Assembly (NCBI GenBank): GCA_963822175.1
Contig: CAWGGJ010000013.1
Span: 62,001 to 126,000, forward strand
Direction of reading: 5' to 3'
Origin: FEB-25 sp963822175
Lineage (GTDB): Bacteria; Chloroflexota; Anaerolineae; Anaerolineales; UBA4823
Length of the DNA: 64,000 nt
Shown: positions 18,122 to 27,430 of the stretch, one piece after another
How positions within the stretch are numbered: position 1 is the stretch's first letter
Layout: each line of letters starts with the position of its first letter
Translations under genes and position numbers: made by a program
Notes under the pieces: generated by a model
What the model was told of the DNA's origin: nothing
Databases searched by the model: none
What the model saw: the letters and a program-made list of their open reading frames with translations, nothing else

Positions 18122-18889
18122 TTAATCCGGCATGGATTCTTCCGTATATAAATCCTCTTCAGTGTTTTGTGCGGTCAGTTTATGGCTGGCTGCCTTATCC
18201 ACCAGCCATAAAGGATGAGTGCCATTCGGGCGGATAAGCTGGGCAGGGAGCTCATGCGGTTGGTAGGGACCTTCCAGTACTTTTTCCAATACTTCCGCCT
18301 TGTCCAGCCCGGATACCAGGAATACCACCTGGCTGGCCTGGTTGATATAAGAGGCGGTAAACGTCACCCGATGCATATCCAGTTCTGGGATATAAACCTC
18401 CGCCACCCAGTGTTCGTTATCATTGAGAACAGACGTATGTGGGAAGAGTGAAGCCGTGTGACCATTCTCCCCTAAACCCAGCAAGACAAGATGGAAATTA
18501 GAGTTTTGACTGCTGAAGAAATCTCTCAGCTCGCGTTCGTAAAGGAGTGCCGCTTGCTGTGGAGGTTGATCACACCGAATAGGATGGATATTCTCTGGTG
18601 GGATGGGAACAAGATCGAGAAGTGCCTGTCGTGCCATCAGGGCATTGGAACGCGGGTCATCTTCTGGTACGCAGCGCTCGTCGCTCCAAAAAACATGCAC
18701 ATCTTCCCAGCGGACGCGCTGGCGATACGGTGACTCGGCCAGGATTTGATACAGCCTGTGAGGGGTGCTACCCCCTGAAAGTGCTACGCTAAACCGGCCG
18801 CAAATTGAGATAGACTGTCGCGACAGGGTGGTGAAATACTCGGCAGCTGCCTGGCTAAGCGATTCCGTGTCTTGAAATATGCGCACCAT
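18122..18889 (-). CDS. pgl: 6-phosphogluconolactonase
   Basis: This 255-residue enzyme hydrolyses 6-phosphoglucono-1,5-lactone to 6-phosphogluconate in the oxidative pentose phosphate pathway. Family marks are ALSGGSTPHRLYQILAE near residue 37, the WEDVHVFWSDERCVPEDDPRSN block near 61-82 and LVLLGLGENGHTASLFPHT near 132-150. A C-terminal tail of about 15 acidic residues extends past the family core. The gnd gene lies about 160 bases upstream on the same strand, so the enzymes of two successive steps are co-located. No glucose-6-phosphate dehydrogenase gene is seen in the window. Confidence 0.93.
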   Translation of the reverse strand: MVRIFQDTESLSQAAAEYFTTLSRQSISICGRFSVALSGGSTPHRLYQILAESPYRQRVRWEDVHVFWSDERCVPEDDPRSNALMARQALLDLVPIPPENIHPIRCDQPPQQAALLYERELRDFFSSQNSNFHLVLLGLGENGHTASLFPHTSVLNDNEHWVAEVYIPELDMHRVTFTASYINQASQVVFLVSGLDKAEVLEKVLEGPYQPHELPAQLIRPNGTHPLWLVDKAASHKLTAQNTEEDLYTEESMPD

Positions 18890-19052
18890 AACATCCTCCT
18901 GGTTTTATTTGTTCGCCAAAAAAACTTCAAATATTAGTGCCCATCGCGGGTAATGGGTTCACTGAACCCTGGAGAAACCCAATCAGCGGAGAAAAATGAG
19001 TATCTCTGTGCATTTGGGTGATTTGGCTTGCAGATGGGGTGTGTTCGTTTTC

Positions 19053-20474
19053 TCACTCTTTTTCCTGTGACCACTGGGTGTGAAATATACCCCGTTGATC
19101 CACGCGCTCATAGGTATGAGCACCAAAATAGTCGCGCTGTGCCTGGATCAGGTTCGCAGGCAGGTGGGTCGCCCGCAGGCTCTCAAAGTATGCCAGTGAG
19201 GCCATGAAAGCGGGTACCGGTATACTGAGCTGAACCGCGGTGTGCACCACGTGTTGCAGGTCAGCCAGTCGCTTGATCACTGCATCGCCCAGGTTCTCAT
19301 CCAGGAGCAGGTGGCGCAGGTTGGGTCGGTTGTGATATGCACTGATAATGGGCTCCAGTAAAGCCGAGCGGATGATACATCCACCTCGCCAAATGCGACC
19401 AACCGTAGAGAGATCCAGGTTGTATTGGTAAGCCTCCGAGGCAGCCCGCAGCTGGGAAAACCCCTGGGAATAGGCCAGGATCATGGCAGAATACAAAGCA
19501 CCTCTGGCAGAATGGATCAACTCATCACGAACACCCTGGTATTCCTGAGCAGGTGTTTCATATTTACCCGCCATTTCCGCCCTCTCATCTTCCAACCCGG
19601 AGAGATTGCGCATTGCCACGGCAATATCGATGCTAGGGGTGGGGACATGTAGTGAAAACGCATCCTGGGAGGTCCACATTCCAGTGCCCAACTGCCGGGC
19701 AGCATCCAGCACCACGTCCACCAGTCGTTTACCTGTGATATCGTCTACTTTACGAAAGATTTCAGCAGTGATCTCGACGAGGTAACTGTTCAATTCTTCC
19801 TGGTTCCATAGGTCGAAAACATCACCCAACCGATCATCGCTTAAACCCAATCCTCGTCGCAAAAGATCATAGGTTTCAGCAATCAATTGCATCATGCCGT
19901 ATTCAATTCCATTATGCACCATTTTTACATAATGACCGGCTGAGTGCGGACCGAGATACGCCACACAGGGCTCACCGTTCACCTTTGCTGCGGCAGCCTC
20001 CAGGATGGGTTGGACGCGCTGGTAGGCAGCCAGTGAACCTCCAGGCATCATGCTAGGGCCGTGCCTGGCACCGCTCTCCCCACCCGAAATTCCCATGCCT
20101 GAGAAGAACAATCCCTTTGCCTGCATGGTATTTTCCCGTAAGTCAGTATCTTTGAAGTGTGAATTCCCTGCGTCGATGATCAGATCACCTTGATCCAGAT
20201 ATGGCATCAGGTCGCGAATGACACCATCCACAATAGGTCCCGCAGGCACGAGCAGCATCACTGCCCGTGGGGTTTGTAAATATTTCACAAAGGCTCCAAC
20301 TTCAACTGCCGTCTGCACCCTTAATCCGCCTGATTCTGATTGTAGTAGTGCCACTTTTTGTGGGTCCTTATCGTATCCTGCCACGGTAAAATCCTGCTCT
20401 GCCATGTTGAGCAGCAGGTTACGGCCCATCACCCCCAATCCCACCATACCAATTTGACTTTTTTGTTCGCTCAT
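19053..20474 (-). CDS. gnd: 6-phosphogluconate dehydrogenase, decarboxylating
   Basis: This 473-residue NADP(+)-dependent enzyme converts 6-phosphogluconate to ribulose 5-phosphate and CO2. It has the N-terminal Rossmann motif GLGVMGRNLLLNMAE, the substrate-binding GISGGESGARHGPSMMPGG and the catalytic KMVHNGIEYGMMQLIAE segment. Length is that of the long dimeric enzyme. It is transcribed toward pgl, about 160 bases away; the two genes can form one unit supplying NADPH and pentoses. Confidence 0.96.
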   Translation of the reverse strand: MSEQKSQIGMVGLGVMGRNLLLNMAEQDFTVAGYDKDPQKVALLQSESGGLRVQTAVEVGAFVKYLQTPRAVMLLVPAGPIVDGVIRDLMPYLDQGDLIIDAGNSHFKDTDLRENTMQAKGLFFSGMGISGGESGARHGPSMMPGGSLAAYQRVQPILEAAAAKVNGEPCVAYLGPHSAGHYVKMVHNGIEYGMMQLIAETYDLLRRGLGLSDDRLGDVFDLWNQEELNSYLVEITAEIFRKVDDITGKRLVDVVLDAARQLGTGMWTSQDAFSLHVPTPSIDIAVAMRNLSGLEDERAEMAGKYETPAQEYQGVRDELIHSARGALYSAMILAYSQGFSQLRAASEAYQYNLDLSTVGRIWRGGCIIRSALLEPIISAYHNRPNLRHLLLDENLGDAVIKRLADLQHVVHTAVQLSIPVPAFMASLAYFESLRATHLPANLIQAQRDYFGAHTYERVDQRGIFHTQWSQEKE

Positions 20475-20637
20475 TATGTTACCTTTATATTTCCTTCCTT
20501 CGCAGCGGGAAAATCAGGTGCATTACTTGTAGAAAAAAATCCCTTTTCTAAGAAATCAATTTATCTCTATGGATGCGAAACCAGGTGTATCTCGCAAAAG
20601 GTGATTTCGACTCTTTCATAGAAGGGGTGACCTGGTT

Positions 20638-21001
20638 CTATTTACCACCAGATTTTAACCGTTGCTCAAGGTACGCACGCAGGGTAACTGCGTTGTTGCG
20701 CTCTAATTCCTTCGTGCTAAATAGCAGGGTGATATCCCCTTCACGTGCTGCCTCAAGCAGCGGACGCCAGGTTTCCGGCTTGCCATCCAATTCGGTGAAA
20801 TAGCGTTTGTTGAACTCACACCATTTATCCGGGTCATGACCATACCAATGGCGTAGCTCATTACTCGGTGCCACTTCCTTGTCCCATCCCGCTATTTTGA
20901 GGTTTTCCTTTTTTACCCCTCGCGGCCATAAGCGATCCACAAGGTAACGGGATCCATCTTGGGAGCGATACGGGCTCGTAAACTCTTTTGATCTTGATCA
21001 T
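20638..21001 (-). pseudogene. DUF488 family protein, frameshifted near the N-terminus
   Basis: The start is the ATG at 21001 with a GGAGG ribosome-binding site overlapping the TetR stop region. It reads MIKIKRVYEPVS, then shifts frame near 20962 and resumes as QDGSRYLVDRLWPRGVKKE, which is the continuous DUF488 N-terminus if one base is removed. The rest (KIAGWDKEVAPSNELRHWYGHD to LFSTKELERNNAV) is intact, about 120 residues in total. Function of the family is unknown. It is co-oriented with and 9 bases behind the TetR gene. A single-base insertion error is as likely as true loss. Confidence 0.8.
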
Positions 21002-21010
21002 CGAAACCTC

Positions 21011-21628
21011 CTAGGTATCCAGTAAACTGTGCTTCAAGGCTTGTGACAGCCAACCCTGGTATTCTGTCACCGTCCAGCCCGAATGCCTGACAAGCTCGTC
21101 AAATACCTCCGGCATGCAAAGCGCCTGCAGGATGGCAGCTGCACGAGGTGCATCCAGCCCCGGGTGCAGGTGAGGTGCAAGACTATTGGCGAATACCAGC
21201 ATGCCTTTCCGTCGGCCTTCCAGAGCCTGGGCCAGCTCTGCTGCTGCCTTGGGATCCGCGGCCGCTGCGCCAGTATAAATGGCTGTGACTTCGGCGCCAA
21301 GCTCCCACTGCCTGCATGTGGCTTCTGCCAGCTTATCCAGCCGTTCTTCGGGGCTGGTTGATTGATCCGGGTTGTAGATCACCTCCCGAATATGGCTTCG
21401 CTCATGCCAGGTATCACGAATGGCGCGTAATATCCCGCGCTTGGAGCCAAAAATCGCATATACGGTGCTGACAGCCACCCCGGCATGCTCAGCAATGGCT
21501 TCAATGGTAGTGCAAATATAACCCTGTTCCAGGAATAAAGCCTGTGCCGAGGTGATGATCATCTTGCGGGTGGCTTGCGCCTGTCGTTGCCGGTGCGTGG
21601 ATTTGGTTGAACTATTGACATCTGCCAT
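21011..21628 (-). CDS. TetR/AcrR-family transcriptional regulator
   Basis: This is a one-component repressor of about 205 residues. The N-terminal helix-turn-helix reads ARKMII-type helix 1, then YICTTIEAIAEHAGVAVSTVYAIFGSKRGIL; the C-terminal half is the variable ligand-binding domain. I place the start at 21628 (MADVNSS); the ATG at 21652 would put the start inside the palindromic operator. The gene is divergent from the FAD monooxygenase with two dyads in the 60-base gap, so it very likely represses that gene and itself. Confidence 0.88.
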   Translation of the reverse strand: MADVNSSTKSTHRQRQAQATRKMIITSAQALFLEQGYICTTIEAIAEHAGVAVSTVYAIFGSKRGILRAIRDTWHERSHIREVIYNPDQSTSPEERLDKLAEATCRQWELGAEVTAIYTGAAAADPKAAAELAQALEGRRKGMLVFANSLAPHLHPGLDAPRAAAILQALCMPEVFDELVRHSGWTVTEYQGWLSQALKHSLLDT

Positions 21629-21632
21629 ATAT

Positions 21633-21667
21633 TGTAGTATACCTATACTCATTATAGTTATACTACA
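21633..21667. promoter_or_regulatory. Probable TetR operator in divergent promoter region
   Basis: Outer inverted repeat TGTAGTATA (21633-21641) and TATACTACA (21659-21667) flank 17 bases. Within it AGTATA-cc-TATACT (21636-21649) is a perfect shorter dyad. The position between divergent TetR and monooxygenase starts is the classic autoregulatory layout. Confidence 0.65.
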
Positions 21668-21688
21668 TTATATTAGAGGTATGGCAAA

Positions 21689-22756
21689 ATGTCAAGTGAA
21701 GATACTTTCAATACAATTGTAATTGGCGGTGGCCAGGCAGGGTTGGCTGCTGGTTATTATCTCAAACAACACGGAGATGACTTTATCATCCTGGATGAAA
21801 ATATGCGTTCTGGTGAAACTTGGCGGAAACGCTGGGATAGCCTGCGTTTATTCACTCCCAGCCAGAATGACTACCTGCCTGGGATGAAGTTCCCCAAGCC
21901 TGATTTCTATTTTCCCACCAAGGATGAAACCGCAGATTTCTTAGAGCGTTATGCAAAGAAATTTGATTTACCTGTACGATCTGGAGTCAGGGTGGAAGCG
22001 CTCAAGCGTAATGAGAAAGGTTACCGCGCATCAACCACTGCAACGAGTATCCATGCTCGGAACGTGATTATCGCCACAGGAGCGTTTCATACACCATACA
22101 TTCCACCCCTTTCCCAGGAGCTTGACCAGAGTTTATTTCAGATGCATTCAGCGGATTACCGCAACCCCGGGCAGGTTCCTGTTCAACATGTGCTGGTGGT
22201 TGGGGCAGGTAATTCTGGGGCGGAGATCGCCCTTGAGCTGGCAAAAACTGGCCGGAAAGTTTGGTTATCTGGAAGGGATGTTGGTCGCATCCCCGCAGAC
22301 AAGTTGGGCAGGGTACTTGGAGGACGCCCCTACTGGTGGTTCCTTCGGCGTGTGATGACCATTAATACACCCATCGGCCGCAGGATGAAGGCGAATGTGC
22401 TTACCCATGGTAACCCACTCGTCCGCACCCAACGGGAAGATGTTGCCAATGCAGGTGTGAAATTTGTTCCCCGCCTCGCAGGTGCCGAGGATGACAAGCT
22501 GTATACAGAAGACAGACAACCACTGCCAGCAGAAGGTGTCATTTGGGCGACGGGTTTCCGCCCCGATTACCATTGGGTCAACCTGCCCATCTTTGACGAG
22601 ACAGGCCGACCACGGCATCTGCGTGGGGTGGTGCCAGAGGCACCTGGTATCTATTTTGTCGGCCTTCATTTCCAGACCGGGCTTACATCATCCCTGTTAG
22701 GCGGAGTGGGTGAAGATGCGAAATATATCACGGATAAATTCTTAACCACAAAGTAA
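21689..22756 (+). CDS. FAD-dependent monooxygenase / oxidoreductase (CzcO-like)
   Basis: This 355-residue flavoprotein has the FAD-binding GGGQAG at residues 13-18, SGETWRKRWDSLRLFTPSQ typical of flavin monooxygenases, the NADPH-binding VVGAGNSGAEIALELA near 170, and the C-terminal ATGFRPDYHWV and GLHFQTGLTSSLLGGVG blocks. Such enzymes oxidise small organic substrates or act as cation-linked oxidoreductases. Control by the divergent TetR gene suggests induction by a xenobiotic or metabolite. The DUF1801 gene follows after 15 bases. Confidence 0.9.
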   Translation: MSSEDTFNTIVIGGGQAGLAAGYYLKQHGDDFIILDENMRSGETWRKRWDSLRLFTPSQNDYLPGMKFPKPDFYFPTKDETADFLERYAKKFDLPVRSGVRVEALKRNEKGYRASTTATSIHARNVIIATGAFHTPYIPPLSQELDQSLFQMHSADYRNPGQVPVQHVLVVGAGNSGAEIALELAKTGRKVWLSGRDVGRIPADKLGRVLGGRPYWWFLRRVMTINTPIGRRMKANVLTHGNPLVRTQREDVANAGVKFVPRLAGAEDDKLYTEDRQPLPAEGVIWATGFRPDYHWVNLPIFDETGRPRHLRGVVPEAPGIYFVGLHFQTGLTSSLLGGVGEDAKYITDKFLTTK

Positions 22757-22771
22757 TCCAAGGAAAGCCAC

Positions 22772-23134
22772 ATGGATGAAAAAGGAAATCGCCCGGCAAC
22801 TGTTGATGAGCACATCTCCCAATTCCCGGAAGATGTACAGGATATCCTTCATAAGATCAGGGTGGTCATCAAACAGTCAGCCCCTGGGGTTACCGAAAGA
22901 ATAAGCTATCAAATGCCAGGATTTTATTTAAATGGTATGGTTGTCTGGTTTGCTGTTCACAAAAACCATATTGGGTTTTATCCCAAAGGATCGGGGATTG
23001 AGATATTTAAAACCTAGTTATCGGAGTATAAAACTTCGAAAGGTGCAGTGCAATTTCCCTTGAACAAGCCCATTCCCTATGAATTGATCAGCAGGATGGT
23101 GAAGTATAACGTAGCAGAAAATCTAAAGAAATAA
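22772..23134 (+). pseudogene. DUF1801 (YdhG-like) protein with an in-frame amber codon
   Basis: Read through, this is a 120-codon DUF1801 protein: TVDEHISQFPEDVQDILHKIR, then ERISYQMPGFYLNG, VHKNHIGFYPKGSGIEIFK, and finally LSEYKTSKGAVQFPL and NKPIPYELISRMVKY. The TAG at 23015-23017 replaces codon 82, where relatives carry a charged residue, and the downstream 38 codons stay in the same frame and are well conserved. So a single substitution, not an indel, breaks the gene. It may be a recent nonsense mutation or a sequence error; suppression cannot be excluded. Confidence 0.85.
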
Positions 23135-23172
23135 CCTTTATGTGGAAAGACAGGTTCCTCGGTGATCAGCCC

Positions 23173-23217
23173 AAAAGCCAGGACGATCCTTCGTGGAGAT
23201 CATCCTGGCTTTTTTTC
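23173..23217 (+). terminator. Rho-independent terminator
   Basis: AAAAGCCAGGACGATC (23173-23188) pairs with GATCATCCTGGCTTTT (23198-23213) with one mismatch, followed by more T. It closes the monooxygenase-DUF1801 unit. Confidence 0.88.
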
Positions 23218-23265
23218 TACTGAGCGCAGGTAAAGTGTACCGCAAAGCGGTCATCCCCCAGGCAA

Positions 23266-24072
23266 TCAACTGAAAGGAATGTAATTCATCACACTGTGAA
23301 GGATGGAGGATGGGACAATACTGGCACTTTTCTCGCGCAGATACCCCAGGGTTAGGCCTGCAAATGATGTCCAGAGAACTTGCTTCCAAATTCCCGGCAC
23401 TGCTGGCATCAGGAAGAAATGCCATAAGCCAAAGAGGATTGCTCCAAATATGATCCCCCAACCCCAGCTCACCCCAAGGAAGCGGTACGGTCGACCCCAG
23501 ACCTCGTTTATCCGTGATTGAACATAACCACGGAATAGGATTTCCTCTGCTGGGCCAACCAGCAGATAGAAATATAGGGTTTTCAAAATCACCGGTCCAA
23601 TCGGGGTAGCCAGTGAGATTAGCGCATTTGGTGCAAGAATGAAAAGAGCTCCGAGTGTTAGCGCCTCACCAGGTGTGGGTCGTTTTCTAAGCAACCAGGC
23701 GATGATGACCAGGCTGCCCAGCGACACCAGAGATACGATAATGGCTCCAGACCATTGGCGCCAGGGCACGAACGAAAGTGTCGCTCCCAGCACCAGGAAA
23801 GGGATCAGCGCAATCGCAACCACGGTGACGAGAAACTTGGGATGCTCGAAGTTTATTCCATAGGCTTTATAGCTGCGGTGGGTTAATGCCAGCAAGCACA
23901 AGACAAACCCTAAAACTGCTGCGTACTCCACTGCGTAGAATTTCTGCCCACCTGGGATACCCAACTCCCATTGATGTAATGGGGTGGCACTCAGCAATCG
24001 GAATAGGAATGCAGCAAACAGGACCACGATGATGACTTCAGCAGCAGCAACGAGTTTTCTTTGAATTACCAT
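23266..24072 (-). CDS. CPBP-family intramembrane metalloprotease
   Basis: This 268-residue membrane protein has about eight hydrophobic segments and the three CPBP (Abi/CAAX-like) motifs: EEILFRGYVQSR (EExxxR), LFGLWHFFLMP (FxxxH) and SSILHSVMNYI (HxxxN/B-type). The family includes type II CAAX prenyl endopeptidases and immunity or bacteriocin-maturation proteases. No peptide precursor gene is next to it. It converges on the monooxygenase operon. Confidence 0.88.
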   Translation of the reverse strand: MVIQRKLVAAAEVIIVVLFAAFLFRLLSATPLHQWELGIPGGQKFYAVEYAAVLGFVLCLLALTHRSYKAYGINFEHPKFLVTVVAIALIPFLVLGATLSFVPWRQWSGAIIVSLVSLGSLVIIAWLLRKRPTPGEALTLGALFILAPNALISLATPIGPVILKTLYFYLLVGPAEEILFRGYVQSRINEVWGRPYRFLGVSWGWGIIFGAILFGLWHFFLMPAVPGIWKQVLWTSFAGLTLGYLREKSASIVPSSILHSVMNYIPFS

Positions 24073-24415
24073 TTTTATCTCCGTGGAAGAGTTCGAGTAT
24101 TTTCCATCTTTGAGCTGATTTTCTGTATTTGGGAAATATTATGCCATATCTTATGCATGGAAGAAAAGGGAATGGGATAGATTGAAGCAAGTATGAATTG
24201 TGCTCGTCATTTGTAAATCCAGGACTATCCAGATCTCACCAATCCATCGACCTCTATTCCTATGGAGTTTCCAATTTGAAATACATCGCAGATCTACCAA
24301 TTGGGTGTGGATGATACGGAAATTCGTCTTAGAAAAAATTAATACATTATTCATCCTATTTGGAACGTATTGTAGTTGTTTTTCGTTACAATATGGAAAG
24401 GAATTGAGGAAAAAA

Positions 24416-25874
24416 ATGAACACCAAAACGATCTTTGCTTTACTTGTAACGCTTAGCATTTTATCCGCGTGTGCCCAACCGATATCCACGAGCGTATACC
24501 CACCTCCAGGTTCAACAGCTATCCCACCCACGGCAATAGCCAGCCAACCTGAGCCAACTACTGCGCCGACGAATGTTGTTCCTAACCCCACACCCATACC
24601 CGTAGATCTCACGCCAGCCCAGTTGGAGGCTGTCCAGGCTCTCTCGGATAAATATAATATCCCCGTTGATCAAATAAAAATCATCAGCACCGAAGCAGCC
24701 ACCTGGCCGAACGGATGCCTGGGGGTAGTCCTTCCGGGTGTCATGTGTACGGATGCGATCGTGGATGGTTTCCGTATCATAATGGAAGCCAATGGCCAAC
24801 AGTTCGAGTTCCATACCAACCAGGACGGCACCAACGTGGTTGATGCCGCTCAGCAGCTTGCCACCCTTGGATTTGTAGTTTCTGCCACCGATCATACCAT
24901 CCAGGTGGTCAATCCAAACATCCCTCTTGGTCCAACCTATAATCCGGCATTCAATGGCTTTCTCCCCGCCGGCGGGTCTAATATCAGGGACAGCTTATGT
25001 GCTTGACTTATCCAGCCCATTCAAAGCAGTGGCTGTGAATGTGGATGGACAGCAAGACCTCCCCTTCGTCAAAGACCCGAATTATGGACTGGCGGTATGG
25101 CAGGGTGGAGCGGGTACCCAGCCCATGCTGGCCTGGGGCACCCAGGTCAACTTCGACGATACCACTTCAACCTTGCAGGTTGCCAACCTGGATGGTACAA
25201 ACCTTAAGACTGTACTAACCAATAGTTTTGGAACTGGTGCACCAGTTCAGCTGGTGGCTCAACTGTGGTCAGCAGATGGTCAATCGCTTTACTTCAGCAA
25301 GGAGCCGGTTGGGTTGGGTGGTTATATTCTATTTTCTGGTGCATCCAACTTATACAAGGTCGATATCACCACCGGTGAAGTGAGTGAGATCATCCCTCAA
25401 ACACTTCCCACCAGCCCACAGACCTGCCTGGATGCGATTTCTGGTGATTATCGCTATATTGCCGATCACTGTTCCCCAGATGGTATCACCATTCGCGACC
25501 TACAAACTGGTGGGACGGCCACCATTCAAGCACCGGCCGATGTCATTGGTTACCGGCTAATGGGCAGTGCCCGCTTCAGCCCGGATGGCAGCCGCGTGGC
25601 TTTTGCCCTGGCACAGGGTGACCCCAGTAATGAGCGTGGTTGGGTTGCCCTGGGTGACCGGTCGGGAGGTATGGCTAAATTGATCCTGGCTGGTGATGCC
25701 GGTTCTTCTTATACCGTGCAGGGTTGGTTGGATGACCAGACAATTTTGGTGCAGTCCAATTCAATTGTGTGTGATCTGACCTGTGGCAATGAACTGTTTA
25801 CTGTCGGTGCTGATGGCTCGAACCCCACAAAGGTGGCGGATGGCAGTTTCCTGACGATCATCGACAATCGATAG
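24416..25874 (+). pseudogene. Lipoprotein with PD40-like beta-propeller region, frameshifted
   Basis: The gene begins at ATG 24416 after GAGGAAAAA and encodes a lipoprotein (lipobox ILSAC, Cys19) with a Pro/Thr-rich linker. Next comes a domain with AATWPNGCLGVVLPGVMC and GQQFEFHTNQDG, a recurring Chloroflexota secreted module as I recall. Near 24980 the frame shifts from FNGFLPAGG to LISGTAYVLDL. The second half carries WD40/PD40-like stretches such as ARFSPDGSRVAFALA and MLAWGTQVN to the stop at 25874. One indel joins both halves into about 485 residues. Function unknown; surface sensing or binding is plausible. Confidence 0.75.
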
Positions 25875-25951
25875 AGAATCAGTAATTAGCAGTCCCTTAT
25901 TATAGTAATGACAAATAACTAATATTTGGTCCCCTGGTTTAACTTTCTAGT

Positions 25952-25992
25952 AAAAAGCTTGTGATCGTTGAGGTGACGAAAACAGGCTTTTT
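25952..25992 (+). terminator. Rho-independent terminator
   Basis: AAAAAGCTTGT (25952-25962) pairs with ACAGGCTTTTT (25982-25992) through one T-G wobble. It ends the lipoprotein gene. Confidence 0.8.
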
Positions 25993-26081
25993 GCTTTCCA
26001 TGATTTCATCGTAACATCCGGGTGATCCAAATACTTGACATTGTATCAATTCCCCGCCCAGGAATATTTGGAGAGTTTATG

Positions 26082-26090
26082 TGGTATAAT
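26082..26090 (+). promoter_or_regulatory. Extended -10 promoter element for the helicase gene
   Basis: TGGTATAAT is a TGn-extended -10 hexamer with consensus TATAAT at 26085-26090. A start near 26097 leaves a leader of about 90 bases to the GTG at 26187, which supports that start over the longer open frame from 26022. Confidence 0.5.
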
Positions 26091-26186
26091 CCGGCGTTCG
26101 CTTCTGAAATGGATATACTTTATCCACATTTGATGCGAACGGGCTGGGGTTCGCCTTGGCTCAATCTTACGCCAAAAGGACCTTTT

Positions 26187-27308
26187 GTGAACTTTTCATC
26201 ATTTGCATTCAATCCCCAGATTAATGCGGGGATATCTTCTGCTGGTTATTCCATACCAACATCCATTCAACTCCACACCATCCCACCCATTTTAGAAGGG
26301 CGTGATGTGATGGGCTTAGCCCAAACCGGCACCGGTAAGACCGCTGCTTTTGTATTACCCATCCTGCAACACCTCCTCTCCGGACCACGCGGAAAGCTGC
26401 GCGTGCTGATTCTTTCTCCGACGCGTGAGCTGGCTGAGCAGACACACACCAACATTGAAGTACTCGGACGTCAAACCGGTTTTCGTAGCCTGACAATCTA
26501 TGGCGGTGTCAGCGCAGTACCACAAATAAAACGCCTGCGTGCTGGGGCAGAGATCGCCGTAGCCTGCCCGGGTCGATTAATTGACTTGTTAGGGCAGAAA
26601 GTGGTCAATCTCAGCCGGATTGAGATCCTGGTTATCGATGAAGCTGACCGGATGTTCGACATGGGATTTCTGCCCGATATCCGTCGTATCGTTGCTGCTT
26701 TACCCAAACAACGCCAGACGTTGATGTTCTCGGCTACCATGCCTGTTGAGATCCGCTCGCTGGCAGATGATTTCCTGGTCGATCCGGTAACGGTTGATTT
26801 AGGGGTATCCCGCCCAGTTGAGACGATCGGACATGCAGTTTATCCTGTGGATCAAACCCGGAAATCTGACCTATTGCTGGCATTATTACAAAAATCGGGC
26901 AATGGTCAGGTCCTGGTCTTTACACGGACAAAACACCGCGCAAAAAAGCTTGCTGAGCAGCTGATCAAAGCTGGATTACCAGCCACTTCACTTCAGGGGA
27001 ACCTGTCACAAAGCAGGCGCCAGGAAGCAATGAATAACTTTCGCTCCGGGCGGGTGAAGGTTTTGGTTGCCACAGATATTGCTTCACGTGGGATCGACGT
27101 TTCTCAGATTTCGCACGTGATCAACTACGATATGCCGGATACAGCTGATGCGTACACGCATCGCATCGGGAGGACTGGTCGCATGGCCAGGCAGGGGACT
27201 GCCCTTACCCTTGTTACCAAGGATGATCTTCCGATGGTCCGCACGATTGAGCGGCTATTGGGGCGCTCGTTGGAGAAGCGACAACTGGCTGGCTTTGATG
27301 CAAGGTGA
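26187..27308 (+). CDS. DEAD-box ATP-dependent RNA helicase (RhlE type)
   Basis: This 373-residue helicase core unwinds RNA duplexes, probably in ribosome assembly or RNA decay. The ordered motifs are FNPQINAGI (Q-motif region), AQTGTGKTAAF (I), PTRELAEQ (Ia), CPGRLIDLL (Ib), VIDEADRMFDMGF (II), FSATMP (III), LVATDIASRGIDV (V) and HRIGRTGRM (VI). The C-terminal basic tail common in RhlE is missing, so this is the minimal core. The GTG start has AAAAGGA at 26174-26180, spacing 6, and lies downstream of the -10 element. Confidence 0.94.
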   Translation: MNFSSFAFNPQINAGISSAGYSIPTSIQLHTIPPILEGRDVMGLAQTGTGKTAAFVLPILQHLLSGPRGKLRVLILSPTRELAEQTHTNIEVLGRQTGFRSLTIYGGVSAVPQIKRLRAGAEIAVACPGRLIDLLGQKVVNLSRIEILVIDEADRMFDMGFLPDIRRIVAALPKQRQTLMFSATMPVEIRSLADDFLVDPVTVDLGVSRPVETIGHAVYPVDQTRKSDLLLALLQKSGNGQVLVFTRTKHRAKKLAEQLIKAGLPATSLQGNLSQSRRQEAMNNFRSGRVKVLVATDIASRGIDVSQISHVINYDMPDTADAYTHRIGRTGRMARQGTALTLVTKDDLPMVRTIERLLGRSLEKRQLAGFDAR

Positions 27309-27394
27309 TCTTTGTTGTAAATTTCAACCAGCTAACAATTCCAAACAACACTCAACACATAGTTAATCAGGCTTGATTGCGAGCCTATATAAAA

Positions 27395-27430
27395 AACACT
27401 ACTCCCCGGTAACTCCGGGGTTGGTGTTTA
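27395..27430 (+). terminator. Helicase terminator
   Basis: CCCCGG (27404-27409) pairs with CCGGGG (27415-27420), and the outer arms AACAC and GTGTT also pair. T residues follow. Confidence 0.7.

Noticed and set aside
26035..26090. TTGACA at 26035 with TATAAT at 26085 as one promoter
   Set aside because: The spacing of 44 bases is far too long; only the extended -10 is kept.
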